A stretch of DNA of 64,000 bases from Leptospiraceae bacterium (lineage in GTDB: Bacteria; Spirochaetota; Leptospiria; Leptospirales; Leptospiraceae), in the NCBI GenBank assembly GCA_017996175.1, contig JAGOHK010000002.1, positions 1-64,000 of the forward strand, written 5' to 3'. The position numbers were made by a program, and so were the translations under genes. How positions within the stretch are numbered: the first letter of the stretch is position 1; each line of letters begins with the position of its first letter. Of this stretch, positions 7,753 to 16,850 are shown piece by piece. Under the pieces are notes generated by a model. That model searched no databases, was not told the DNA's origin, and worked only from the letters and a program-made list of their open reading frames with translations.

Positions 7753-8822
7753 GGGGTTCCTTTATCTAAATTTTTTATATGAGAAATAATTTCAGGATAC
7801 ACTTGATTTTTAAAATCTGCGTTTAACTTCTTCTCACCCTGCGTATTATAATGGATTGCCTCTGAAAATAGATTTACTCCATAATCCATTTGCGGAAACT
7901 CCTTATATGCCGCATTAGGAAATTTTAAAATTTCTTCTTTCATTGCTGGTATAACTAATTGAAAAAATTTCGTTTGATTCAAACCATCCGCACGCGGAAT
8001 ATTTAAAACTAAGACTTGAATGTTGCTTTCTTTGCAATATTCTAAAAAATCTACAAAATTACTCAAATCAAATTGATAAATAGAGTTCAAACTTTCAACA
8101 TATTTTAAATAGCTTTTAGCTACTTCTGCTTCATCGGCAATAAAATAATCTCCCAAATTGATCTGTCCATTATGATTAGAAGTAATTAATTCGATCGTAT
8201 GATTTTGCCTTGTATGGTATGACTCGCGAGAAGTTAACGTTTCCATTTTTAAACCACTGAGTATGTCTGCAAATCCTTGGCGAAACTTGAATGAATACAT
8301 AACTAAAGGTAAATATTCTTTTGCGATAAATACTAATTCGCCGCCACTATATTGTTCAAAACTTTCTTTAAAGGTAAATAAATTTAAAAGTCTATGTTTG
8401 TATTGATTCCAAAGATTTTTATTTAAATCGAATTTTTGTATTTTTGATATATGATATTGTTCTGGGTCGGCAGCAAAAATTACTAGTTTAGGTTTAGGAT
8501 GATTTTCCAAATATTTCTTCAAAAAGAATTTGAAATACCGAGAGCCTGCTGCGGGCAAACTAAAGTTGTATATAGAATATTCCCCTTCTCCCTCTTTCAC
8601 ACCGTTAATCGAAAGAGATCTACTATCGCCTAACAAGACTATGTCGAAGTTTTTGGTTTTATCTTCCGCGATTTGCTTTTTATAGTATGTAAAAAATGAT
8701 CCACCACTTTCTAAATAATGCAAATTAGGAATAAAATACAATCCTACTTCTATCAATATCACAAGTAAAACTGTGATTCCAAAAGCCGGAACTTGTTTAA
8801 AATACGAAATAAATGAATTCAT
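7749..8822 (-). CDS. DUF1574-type, SGNH-like membrane-anchored protein (proximal copy)
   Basis: Protein of 357 residues, paralogue-like partner of the following gene. One N-terminal membrane helix (FGITVLLVILIEVGLYFI). The SGNH-like blocks are clearer here: 'VLLGDSRSLSI' (Ser nucleophile in GDSR), 'YNFSLPAAGS', and 'IHYNTQGEKKLN' near the C-terminus, where His sits in the catalytic block. It overlaps the MBOAT gene by 26 bp at its 5' end and the next DUF1574 gene by 4 bp, so all three must be co-expressed. Confidence 0.7.
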   Translation of the reverse strand: MNSFISYFKQVPAFGITVLLVILIEVGLYFIPNLHYLESGGSFFTYYKKQIAEDKTKNFDIVLLGDSRSLSINGVKEGEGEYSIYNFSLPAAGSRYFKFFLKKYLENHPKPKLVIFAADPEQYHISKIQKFDLNKNLWNQYKHRLLNLFTFKESFEQYSGGELVFIAKEYLPLVMYSFKFRQGFADILSGLKMETLTSRESYHTRQNHTIELITSNHNGQINLGDYFIADEAEVAKSYLKYVESLNSIYQFDLSNFVDFLEYCKESNIQVLVLNIPRADGLNQTKFFQLVIPAMKEEILKFPNAAYKEFPQMDYGVNLFSEAIHYNTQGEKKLNADFKNQVYPEIISHIKNLDKGTP

Positions 8823-10227
8823 TTTTGTTACAATTCCCCATTATGATAATAGAATAAAAAATAAATAGATAAAAACAAATTCGATAAAATGTTTTTAACT
8901 CGAAGATAGCATACTCGTTGTCTTTGATAAATTGGTAAAATTCAATTAACATAAAAGGAACTACCAATTTTACAAATTTCATAACTACTTTTGGATCAAC
9001 CACTCCAAATTCTACGAATACTTTTTTGATAAGAACAAATGCTGTTGTAATATCCTGTGACCGAAAGAAAAAACAAGAGAAGATAATTAAAGTAAAAGTA
9101 AACAGAAAGTTAAATGGAACTAGATACTTATTAGGTGGAGGTCTTTTGCTTCCATCTTTTGGTGCTGTGATTTTTCTGAAAATGCGGTATATGCTAGTAA
9201 CCACACCCCAAAAAAATCCCCAGAGCACAAACGTCCAATTAGCCCCATGCCAAAGTCCTGAAAGTAGAAACACAATCAGACTATTGATATGTTGGCGAAA
9301 TTCGCTGTCATTTTTTCCACCAAGTGGAACATACACATAATCCCTAAGCCAATTCATAAACGAAATATGCCATCTTCTCCAGAAGTCATTGATATTCTGC
9401 GAAAAAAGCGGATGATTAAAATTGCGAATGAGTTCAATTCCTAGGAATTTAGAAATGCCTCTGGCAATATCAGAGTAACCGGAAAAATCTCCGTAAATCT
9501 GAAACACAAATGCAGTTGCCCCAAGAAAAGCCTCAGCACCTGTTCGAGTAACCAAAGAATCACCGGAAAGAAAAAATGGATCTACGATAGTCGCCATATT
9601 ATCCGCAATATAAACTTTTTTAAAAAAACCAAATAGAACTAAAAACGCACCCTGTTTCAAATTCTCAAAAGTAATTTTTCTTTCATTCGTAATTTGCGGT
9701 AAAAGATTCGTAGCTCGTTCAATCGGACCAGCGACTAATTGAGGAAAATAGGTAACAAATAAAGCAAAATCTAAAAAATTTCGAGCGGGTTTTAGGTCTC
9801 CACGATAAACGTCAATCGTATAAGACATTGTTTGAAAAGTATAAAAGGAAATACCAAGAGGTAAAATGATATTTAACGTCGGCTCATGCATATTAATTCC
9901 AAATGCGCCAAACGCCGATACTGCGCTCTTTACGAAAAAGTTAAAGTATTTGAAAAAACCTAGAATTCCGAGGTTCGAAAATATACTAATATACAAAAAG
10001 TATTTTTTCTTGGTGGGATTTTCACGATTAGCCTCAATACCAAGAGAAGCATAATAGTCGATAACCGTTGAAAGGACTAGTAGGGACAGGAATCTATAAT
10101 CCCAATAGCCATAAAAAAAATAGCTGGCTATCAGGAGAAGTATGTTTTGTTTCTTGTGACTAAACCTTATATACAGTAGATAAACTACTGGAAAAAAAAG
10201 GATAAAATCAACTGAGTTGAATATCAT
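8797..10227 (-). CDS. MBOAT-family membrane O-acyltransferase
   Basis: Polytopic acyltransferase of 476 residues, AlgI/DltB-like. Diagnostic motifs: FWRRWHISFMNWLRDYVYVP (conserved WHIS near residue 292) and LSGLWHGANWTF, whose His (about residue 326) is the proposed catalytic residue. Also 'LPLGISFYTFQTMSYTIDVY' and 'PQLVAGPIERA'. It should move an acyl group from the cytoplasm across the membrane to a surface polysaccharide. First gene of an operon with two SGNH-like partners. The acceptor polymer is not revealed by neighbours. Confidence 0.9.
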   Translation of the reverse strand: MIFNSVDFILFFPVVYLLYIRFSHKKQNILLLIASYFFYGYWDYRFLSLLVLSTVIDYYASLGIEANRENPTKKKYFLYISIFSNLGILGFFKYFNFFVKSAVSAFGAFGINMHEPTLNIILPLGISFYTFQTMSYTIDVYRGDLKPARNFLDFALFVTYFPQLVAGPIERATNLLPQITNERKITFENLKQGAFLVLFGFFKKVYIADNMATIVDPFFLSGDSLVTRTGAEAFLGATAFVFQIYGDFSGYSDIARGISKFLGIELIRNFNHPLFSQNINDFWRRWHISFMNWLRDYVYVPLGGKNDSEFRQHINSLIVFLLSGLWHGANWTFVLWGFFWGVVTSIYRIFRKITAPKDGSKRPPPNKYLVPFNFLFTFTLIIFSCFFFRSQDITTAFVLIKKVFVEFGVVDPKVVMKFVKLVVPFMLIEFYQFIKDNEYAIFELKTFYRICFYLFIFYSIIIMGNCNKNEFIYFVF

Positions 10228-10265
10228 AGAGCCATTACTCTATGATATATCTTAAAAAGCAAATT

Positions 10266-10625
10266 TTATGCAGCCACCATCACAGATTTTCTTTTCTTTT
10301 TTAGTGATAGGAACCATTCATCTGCCTCTTTTTTATACCCTACCAACTTCTTGAGGTAATCTCGTTTGTCGGGGTTCAGTATCTCCCTAGCTTCTTTTAC
10401 AATTTCTTCAATGATTTTCACATGGAATGTAAAGTAACTAGTAAACAATACATAGTAGTCGTCAGGAGAATGCTCCCAGGGTCTAGAGATGATATCGCTA
10501 AATATATCTTCTAGTTGCTTGAAATCTCTCTCATGATCTGCCTCATAATGAGTGTTAATAATCGCAATGTTATCAGTAGTATCCGTTAAAACTTGAAAAT
10601 AAGATTCTAAATCAGGGAAATCCAA
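10266..10625 (-). CDS. Conserved-looking helical protein of unknown function
   Basis: Soluble protein of 119 residues rich in charged and aromatic residues, predicted mostly helical (DFKQLEDIFSDII, HVKIIEEIVKEAREIL). Start is TTG, supported by AAGGAAGG eight bases upstream. No domain recognised. It lies 38 bp upstream of the MBOAT gene in the same direction, so it may belong to that operon. Confidence 0.6.
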   Translation of the reverse strand: MDFPDLESYFQVLTDTTDNIAIINTHYEADHERDFKQLEDIFSDIISRPWEHSPDDYYVLFTSYFTFHVKIIEEIVKEAREILNPDKRDYLKKLVGYKKEADEWFLSLKKKRKSVMVAA

Positions 10626-10989
10626 ATTTTCGTACCTTCCTTTTACTGCCTTTTTACCATGATTTTATAACCCTCTTTTCGTGCAATTCTTTTTATATTC
10701 ATCTCAAAAGAAAGAGCGACTAATTTAAGATAGCCACAAAGATTCCTATACTTGCACAATACAGTAATCTAACCCTCTCCAACGGTAACTAGGTGTTTAC
10801 TGAAGAAACATATAAATTATCGTTTATTACTTAGACGGATACATTTCTGTTTCTTGTAAACTAACTTATTTAATTATCGGAAATAAAAAATAGAAATTTC
10901 AATTTCTTTAACTGACCTGAATTAGAAAAAAGATTTTTCATCACACTCCAGGTCTATTCACAAATTCTAGTTGCTCTTTAAGAATTAGA
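10626..10989. other. 364-bp intergenic region with a nested hairpin
   Basis: No open frame of note on either strand. Between 10914 and 10954, just 35 bp before the aldehyde dehydrogenase ATG, there is a nested inverted repeat: outer arms GACCTG/CAGGTC and inner arms GAAAAA/TTTTTC around a 3-nt loop. A further small hairpin AGAAAT/ATTTCT lies at 10892-10907. These could be 5'-leader structures or operators. The rest holds nothing I can name. Confidence 0.4.
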
Positions 10990-12468
10990 ATGAAAATCAA
11001 GAGTATGCACTATAAACTTTGGATCGGAGGAGAATGGAAAGAGACTGGAGAAACGAGTATTATTAAATCTCCTTTCACTGGAAATACTGTAGCGCTCTCA
11101 GAGCAGGCTGGCGAAAAGGAATTAGAAGAAGCCATTACTTCAGCACAATATTTTTTTCCCAAATTCAAAAAAACGTCTCGATATGCGCGTTCTATTTTAC
11201 TCAAGAAAATTGCAGAAGAAATTGAAAATCGAAGAAAAGAGATTACGAGTGTAATTGTCGAAGAAGCAGGAAAACCAATCACTCTAGCTGAAGCAGAAGT
11301 GAATCGGGCAATTTCCTGTTTTATTACCGCCTCGGAGGAGGCGAAACGTTATGCGGGAGATTTAATTCCCTTGGATTCTGAATTTGCAGGAACTCAATTT
11401 GATCAGGCGATTAGCTTTTTTACTCCCCGCGGAATTGTACTTGGGATTTGTCCATTTAATTTTCCTCTCAATCTTGTCGCTCACAAAGTTGCCCCTGCCC
11501 TTGCCATTGGAGCCTGTATTATTTTAAAACCATCCCCGGAGGCACCGGGTGCAGCATTTATACTTGCAGAAATTTTTTCTGAAGCTGCAAAATTTGTTTC
11601 AGAAAACATTGAAAAAATTCCACTTAGCGCATTACAAGTTGTAAATTGTTCTAATGAACTTTCTGCCCAAATGGTAGAGGATAAACGCATATCCGTTATT
11701 AGCTTCACCGGAAGCGATCGAGTCGGGTGGGAATTACAAACTCTGGCAAAAGGGAAAAAAGTCTGTCTTGAATTAGGCGGAAATGCTGCGGTCATCATTC
11801 ACCAGGATGCTAATTTAGAAAGAGCCGTTAGCCGCTGTGCACTTGGAGCTTTTTCCTATTCCGGACAAGTCTGCATATCCGTTCAAAGAATTTTTGTACA
11901 AAAAGAATTTTACTCTAAATTCAAAAGATTATTTTTACAAGAAACAGGAAACCTAATTGCTGGTGATCCATTTGAGAAAAATGTAATAATCGGTCCACTA
12001 ATTCATAGAAATGCAAGAGATCGAATTTTTTCGTGGATCGAAGAAGCTAAATCTCTCGGTGGAGTTTTATTAAATGCAATCAATGCATCGGAAAATATAT
12101 TGTATCCGGTAGTATTAGAATCTGTTCCTAGAGAAGCTAAATTATTTACGGAAGAAGTTTTCGGACCGGTCGTAATCTTAGATTGGTATGAAAATTTTTC
12201 AGAGGCAATTCAAAAAGTAAACGACTCCAGATTTGGTTTGCAAGTTGGTGTATTTACAGATAGCGACAAAATTATGCGACAGGCGATAGATTGTCTAGAC
12301 GTTGGCGCGGTTTTGTTTAACGAAGTCCCTAATTTTCGTTCTGACCATATACCCTATGGTGGAGTAAAAGACTCAGGGCTTGGACGAGAAGGAATTCGCT
12401 TTGCTATGGAAGAATTTAGCGAGCGCAAAACAATTATTAAATGGAGAGATCAAAATGGCAGCGAATAA
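10990..12468 (+). CDS. NAD(P)-dependent aldehyde dehydrogenase
   Basis: Member of the ALDH superfamily, 492 residues, oxidising an aldehyde to an acid. Motifs in order: FTPRGIVLGICPFNFPLN (substrate tunnel and cofactor region), ILKPSPEAPG (cofactor-binding Lys), VISFTGSDRVG (Rossmann turn), CLELGGNAAVI (general base Glu, about residue 261), FSYSGQVCISVQRI (catalytic Cys, about residue 295) and EVFGPVVIL. It resembles succinate-semialdehyde/lactaldehyde-type enzymes, but the substrate cannot be fixed. An alternative start is the ATG five codons downstream. It overlaps the next gene's start. Confidence 0.88.
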   Translation: MKIKSMHYKLWIGGEWKETGETSIIKSPFTGNTVALSEQAGEKELEEAITSAQYFFPKFKKTSRYARSILLKKIAEEIENRRKEITSVIVEEAGKPITLAEAEVNRAISCFITASEEAKRYAGDLIPLDSEFAGTQFDQAISFFTPRGIVLGICPFNFPLNLVAHKVAPALAIGACIILKPSPEAPGAAFILAEIFSEAAKFVSENIEKIPLSALQVVNCSNELSAQMVEDKRISVISFTGSDRVGWELQTLAKGKKVCLELGGNAAVIIHQDANLERAVSRCALGAFSYSGQVCISVQRIFVQKEFYSKFKRLFLQETGNLIAGDPFEKNVIIGPLIHRNARDRIFSWIEEAKSLGGVLLNAINASENILYPVVLESVPREAKLFTEEVFGPVVILDWYENFSEAIQKVNDSRFGLQVGVFTDSDKIMRQAIDCLDVGAVLFNEVPNFRSDHIPYGGVKDSGLGREGIRFAMEEFSERKTIIKWRDQNGSE

Positions 12469-13207
12469 AGGTTTTAAAATCTATCGAATTCTACTCTTAG
12501 AAGATGACCCTGACTCCGCAGAAATTGTGACAAGAACATTAGAAAAGTATAATATTCAGATTGACCATGTAAATAATGCTCGCCTTGCAATAAACAAACT
12601 TAAGAATCATTATGATCTTATTATCTCCGATGTAATGATGCCTGTAATGGACGGATTTAGTTTTATTGAAAAATACAAAGAGGATATTCAAAATACTCCT
12701 GTAATCATCGTGACTGCGTTAAAAGAAAAAGAAGATATTCTAAAAGCTGCATCCCTTCGCATAACGCATTATATAATTAAACCATTCGAACAATCAAAAT
12801 TAATTACGAAGGTAAAAGAAGCACTTGGAATACAAGATTCTGACTTGGTATCTAAGAAAGATTTTCCTTTTTCTATTTCGCATGACGTAATCGATGAGTC
12901 TAGTATAAAACTAGTTATAAAGGGAATTTCCAATTCAATTCAATTCAAAAATTCTTTAGCAAATTACATCATTGAGCTTAAATCGTATTCGTCCAATATT
13001 AAAAATTTTACTCTGTTCGTTAGCAATGAATTCAGTTACACCCAAAACTCTATTGATTTACTTGATTTTTTAGTGGGAGAACTTATGGAAGAATTTAAAG
13101 TTAAAGAAAATAAGATCTTATTTAAAGGAGAATATTTCTCTAAACTTACAGAGGATGATTTCTCAAAAACTAAATTTTTAAAACTTGCTATTTCTTCGGT
13201 AAAATAA
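12455..13207 (+). CDS. Response regulator with unrecognised C-terminal domain
   Basis: Two-component receiver of 250 residues. I choose ATG 12455 (GGAGAG upstream), which overlaps the ALDH stop by 14 bp. The receiver (about 9-130) has the acidic pair LEDD, phospho-acceptor Asp in LIISDVMMP (about residue 59), Thr in VIIVTAL and Lys in YIIKPFE. The last ~110 residues are not a known output domain; they look alpha/beta and contain 'LLDFLVGELMEEF', faintly like a histidine-kinase dimerisation region. It is immediately upstream of a histidine kinase, its likely partner. Confidence 0.82.
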   Translation: MAANKGFKIYRILLLEDDPDSAEIVTRTLEKYNIQIDHVNNARLAINKLKNHYDLIISDVMMPVMDGFSFIEKYKEDIQNTPVIIVTALKEKEDILKAASLRITHYIIKPFEQSKLITKVKEALGIQDSDLVSKKDFPFSISHDVIDESSIKLVIKGISNSIQFKNSLANYIIELKSYSSNIKNFTLFVSNEFSYTQNSIDLLDFLVGELMEEFKVKENKILFKGEYFSKLTEDDFSKTKFLKLAISSVK

Positions 13208-13221
13208 GAAAATTCTAACCC

Positions 13222-15018
13222 ATGACACTCCAACAGAAAATACAGAGATATTCACTTCTCAGTGAACTATGTGCGTTCCTGATTGTTGGTATCGGATCGG
13301 TTGCTCTTCTAGGTTGGCTCTCAAATTCTAGAATAGTTTTTAGCATTGCAGAAAATTATAAACCAATGCCGCCTAACGTATCAATTAGTCTGATCATTCT
13401 TGGTATTCTACTCTATTTTCTAAATAGCAGTTTTTCTGCAAAAAAATGGTTCCTATTCAGTGGATCATTATTTACAATGACCATCTCATTTTTACGACTA
13501 ATTGAGTATATTACTGATTTTGACATAGGAATTGATTTTTTCTTTTTTAATTTTACAAATTATGGGAAATGGTATAGTTACGCTGCCAAAACTTCTTTTT
13601 TCGGTGCATTGAATATGCTTTTAGCCAGCATCGGATTATTCTTATTATCCTTAAAGAGACAAGGTAAGACTTTAGAATACATTTCCATCTTTATAGGCAA
13701 CATTATTACGTTCATCGGAACAGTTTTTGCGTTAGGCTATATCTATGGAGTACCTCTCTTCCATGCAGCTCATCAAGTCCCAATGTCTTTTAATAGTGCA
13801 ATTTCATTTATTTTTCTAGGTGCAGGAATTTCTTTATCTGGTTCGATTCCAGAAATGAAAAATAGATTGCTTGTTGAAATTCAATTAGAGGAAGCAAAAA
13901 AACAAATTGAAAGTGCATTTCTATATTCCGCCTCTGGAATGGCGCTAATCGGAATTAATGATAATTGGCTAAGGGTAAATCAACCCTTCTGTAATATTTT
14001 AGGTTATACAAAAGAAGAACTTACATCCAAACTTTTTTTTAGCCTTCTAGAAAAGGAATTTATACTAGATTATATTTTAAAATTTGACGAACTTCTTTCC
14101 GGCAAAGTAGAAAGTTTGCAAATGGAAAATAGGCTTCAACATAAATCAGGTGCATTGGTCTGGGCGCTTTTGAGTATTTCCCTTTTACGGGATGATCGTA
14201 ATTTGCCGGAATACTATATTATTCAAATGCAAGACATTACGAAACTCAAAAAAATTGAATCTGATTTAATTAATGCCAAAAGAGTATTAGAGGAAGCTCT
14301 TCATGCCAAAAGTCATTTCTTCGCTTCAATGAGTCATGAATTAAAAACACCTCTGCAATCCATCTTAGGTTATAGTGAATTAATTGGAGACGAAGCAGCG
14401 CAGTTAGGCGCAGAACAAATATTATCCGATAGTAGAAAGATCAATCGCTCCGGAAAAAATTTACTAAAACTCATCAATGACATTTTGGATATGGCAAAAC
14501 TAGATGCAAATAAAATGGAAGTGAAACCTGTTTTATTTGAATTGAAAACTCTTTTAGAAGAACTCAATGATACAATCAAACCATTATTAGCCGCTAATAA
14601 AAATACATTTACTTTATTGGTAACAGAAGAGGTTAAATCTATCTATCAAGATATTGAAAAGTTGAGGCATATACTGCTTAACCTACTTTCGAATGCTTGT
14701 AAATTTACAACGAACGGAAATATTTCTTTAACGATAACTCTTTCAAGAATCGATTCCGAAGAATGGATTCAATTTGAAGTAATTGATAATGGGATTGGAA
14801 TTTCAAATGGAGACCTCAGGAAAATTTTCAATCCATTTCAGCAAGCGTTAGACGCAAATACTCGCAAATACGCAGGAACGGGACTTGGACTCACCATCGC
14901 AAAACAATTTGCTAATTTACTAGGTGGTGATTTATCGGTGGAAAGCGAAATGGGTAAAGGGAGCCGGTTTATTGTAATTTTACCTTTTAATAACTCCAAA
15001 TCGACTAATTTGCCTTAA
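13222..15018 (+). CDS. Membrane sensor histidine kinase with PAS domain
   Basis: Kinase of 598 residues. Residues 1-210 hold about six membrane segments; a PAS/PAC region follows (about 235-350, with GMALIGINDNWLRVNQPFC and QDITKLK). The HisKA box FFASMSHELKTPLQSILGY has the phospho-His near residue 372. The ATPase has the N box (HILLNLLSNACKF), G1 (DNGIGI), F box (FNPFQQ) and G2 (GTGLGLTIAKQ). All catalytic motifs are present. Signal unknown. Its 3' end overlaps the convergent patatin gene by 14 bp. Confidence 0.92.
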   Translation: MTLQQKIQRYSLLSELCAFLIVGIGSVALLGWLSNSRIVFSIAENYKPMPPNVSISLIILGILLYFLNSSFSAKKWFLFSGSLFTMTISFLRLIEYITDFDIGIDFFFFNFTNYGKWYSYAAKTSFFGALNMLLASIGLFLLSLKRQGKTLEYISIFIGNIITFIGTVFALGYIYGVPLFHAAHQVPMSFNSAISFIFLGAGISLSGSIPEMKNRLLVEIQLEEAKKQIESAFLYSASGMALIGINDNWLRVNQPFCNILGYTKEELTSKLFFSLLEKEFILDYILKFDELLSGKVESLQMENRLQHKSGALVWALLSISLLRDDRNLPEYYIIQMQDITKLKKIESDLINAKRVLEEALHAKSHFFASMSHELKTPLQSILGYSELIGDEAAQLGAEQILSDSRKINRSGKNLLKLINDILDMAKLDANKMEVKPVLFELKTLLEELNDTIKPLLAANKNTFTLLVTEEVKSIYQDIEKLRHILLNLLSNACKFTTNGNISLTITLSRIDSEEWIQFEVIDNGIGISNGDLRKIFNPFQQALDANTRKYAGTGLGLTIAKQFANLLGGDLSVESEMGKGSRFIVILPFNNSKSTNLP

Positions 15019-16735
15019 ACGCTAGATTTCGAATTTCCTTTATGTTTTCTTCGCATACCTTTTCCCCTAATTCAATGAACTCCTTTGCACGGTAAAACTC
15101 ATACCAGGATGAATTCGGTAAAATCGGACTCATATAAATATCAGAACTTTGAAAGGAATACTTACACAATCTATATTGTAAGGAATAAAAACTATTGATA
15201 AAAATATCCATTATGGATTGTTCCTTTTTATTGGATAAAACTACATCTTCAGGAGAAGGCATTGCATTAACTGCTATTATCCGCTGAACTCCCTCGATAG
15301 TTAAAGGACTTACCGGAAGTGGATTTACAATACCTCCGTCTACATATACCATATCCCCTTTGATAAGTGGATTAAACAATCCGGGTATTGCCGTACTAGC
15401 CATAATTGCGTCTACCACAAGCCCATCTTTCATCACTACTTCCTCCCTTCTATTGATATCGCAGGTAATCGTTCTTAGTTCCTTTGGTAAATCTCTAAAT
15501 GTTTTATTTCCAAGAAATCCTTCTAGAAACTTACGGATATTATTCCCTTTGATTAATCCTTTTTGCGGCATAACAGAAAAGTCGACTAATTTAAACATAT
15601 TAAATAAAGACTTAAACTCTTCGGTTGCTTTCTCAATATCTGCTGCACTCATCCCACTTGCCCACAATGCACCCACAAGAGAGCCGATGCTTGTCCCAGA
15701 AATTATATCTACAAATATATTTTCCCTCTCAAAGACTTTTAGAACTCCAATCTGGGAAAGACCAAACGCGGCTCCACCACCTAACGCTAATCCTAAACGC
15801 ATACCTGTAATTTTTCTTGCGATTTTTTTAGTGGTCAAATTCAAATCTGAGCTAGTTGTGTTATGATTGACTTCTAAATTCAAAAGAAACTCTGTATCAT
15901 TTTCCTTCTTAAGTTCATATTGTTCCAAAAAAGATTTTGTCTCTTTTAACTCTGATTCAGTTAGCAGATAACACTGATCTGACTCTTGTAAAAACATTTT
16001 GCACAACTCATAATTATTTTCAGGTAAATCCAGAATGATATAATGATAGGAATATCTATATTTACGATACTCGGTTAAAATTTCATCTATATCATTTAGA
16101 TTGAAATTTTTTATTTTAGAAGCAGAACGTATTAAGTTTTTTTCTTTCTTATTAAATCTAAGTACGATAGACTTTTTTGAAGTCTGGTCAATTATATGCT
16201 CAGAAAGTTCTAATGCGAATTTAGCGCCTAAATCACTATTATGCGCACAATATACTGAGATTACATTTGATTCAATAATCTTTCGGTTGATTTCATCTGG
16301 ACTTGCATTTAATCTTCTTGTTAAAACTTTTGTAAGAACTATTCCGAGTGCTGGAATTTTTAAAATTATATCATGAAAATCATCTTTTGAAATTACGAGT
16401 AATTTTACATCTCCAATCGCTACTGCAGAAAACGGATGAGGTTTATTTCCCATAATAGATACAATACCTAAAAAATCTCCCTTTCGCATCACGTCCCAAG
16501 ACGTTTGTGTTTCTGTGGTTCCAGCTTTTTTTGTGCTAATTAATTTCACACTTCCATTTACAATAATGTAAAAGAATTCGCCCGGATCACCTTGTTTATA
16601 TAAAATTTCATGTCGTTTTAAATCTCTTATATTTGCCTTTTCAGCAATATAACTTCTATCGGAATCAGATAGAGTATGAAGTACAGGTAACGAAGATAGT
16701 AAATAGTATTTTCCAAGGGTTCTTAAATCTGCCAT
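15005..16735 (-). CDS. Cyclic-nucleotide-binding patatin-like phospholipase (NTE type)
   Basis: Protein of 576 residues from ATG 16735; a TTG three codons upstream is also open, and neither has a good ribosome site. N-terminus: cNMP-binding domain (about 15-135; RHEILYKQGDPGEFFYIIVNG). Middle (about 155-290): an alpha/beta region without a Walker A that resembles a degenerate P-loop fold. C-terminus: patatin domain with oxyanion hole GLALGGGAAFGLSQIG, Ser of GTSIGSL (about 348) and Asp in YVDGGIVNPLP. Architecture matches the NTE/YchK group of lysophospholipases, here possibly controlled by a cyclic nucleotide. Confidence 0.9.
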   Translation of the reverse strand: MADLRTLGKYYLLSSLPVLHTLSDSDRSYIAEKANIRDLKRHEILYKQGDPGEFFYIIVNGSVKLISTKKAGTTETQTSWDVMRKGDFLGIVSIMGNKPHPFSAVAIGDVKLLVISKDDFHDIILKIPALGIVLTKVLTRRLNASPDEINRKIIESNVISVYCAHNSDLGAKFALELSEHIIDQTSKKSIVLRFNKKEKNLIRSASKIKNFNLNDIDEILTEYRKYRYSYHYIILDLPENNYELCKMFLQESDQCYLLTESELKETKSFLEQYELKKENDTEFLLNLEVNHNTTSSDLNLTTKKIARKITGMRLGLALGGGAAFGLSQIGVLKVFERENIFVDIISGTSIGSLVGALWASGMSAADIEKATEEFKSLFNMFKLVDFSVMPQKGLIKGNNIRKFLEGFLGNKTFRDLPKELRTITCDINRREEVVMKDGLVVDAIMASTAIPGLFNPLIKGDMVYVDGGIVNPLPVSPLTIEGVQRIIAVNAMPSPEDVVLSNKKEQSIMDIFINSFYSLQYRLCKYSFQSSDIYMSPILPNSSWYEFYRAKEFIELGEKVCEENIKEIRNLAFKAN

Positions 16736-16850
16736 GCTTAACAACTTGGAGGAGAATCTAAAATCAGCAAGAACGAATATTTATGAAATTGATAAAAAAA
16801 AGCCTTTGCTAGTTGATGGCAGAATGGAGAAATGAGATTTTAGAAGTTCT

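Noticed and set aside
9026-9340. Plus-strand open frame inside the MBOAT gene
   Set aside because: It overlaps the conserved WHGANW region of MBOAT and shows no recognisable domain.
15360-15866. Plus-strand open frame opposite the patatin domain
   Set aside because: The minus strand carries the conserved patatin catalytic motifs; the plus translation has none.
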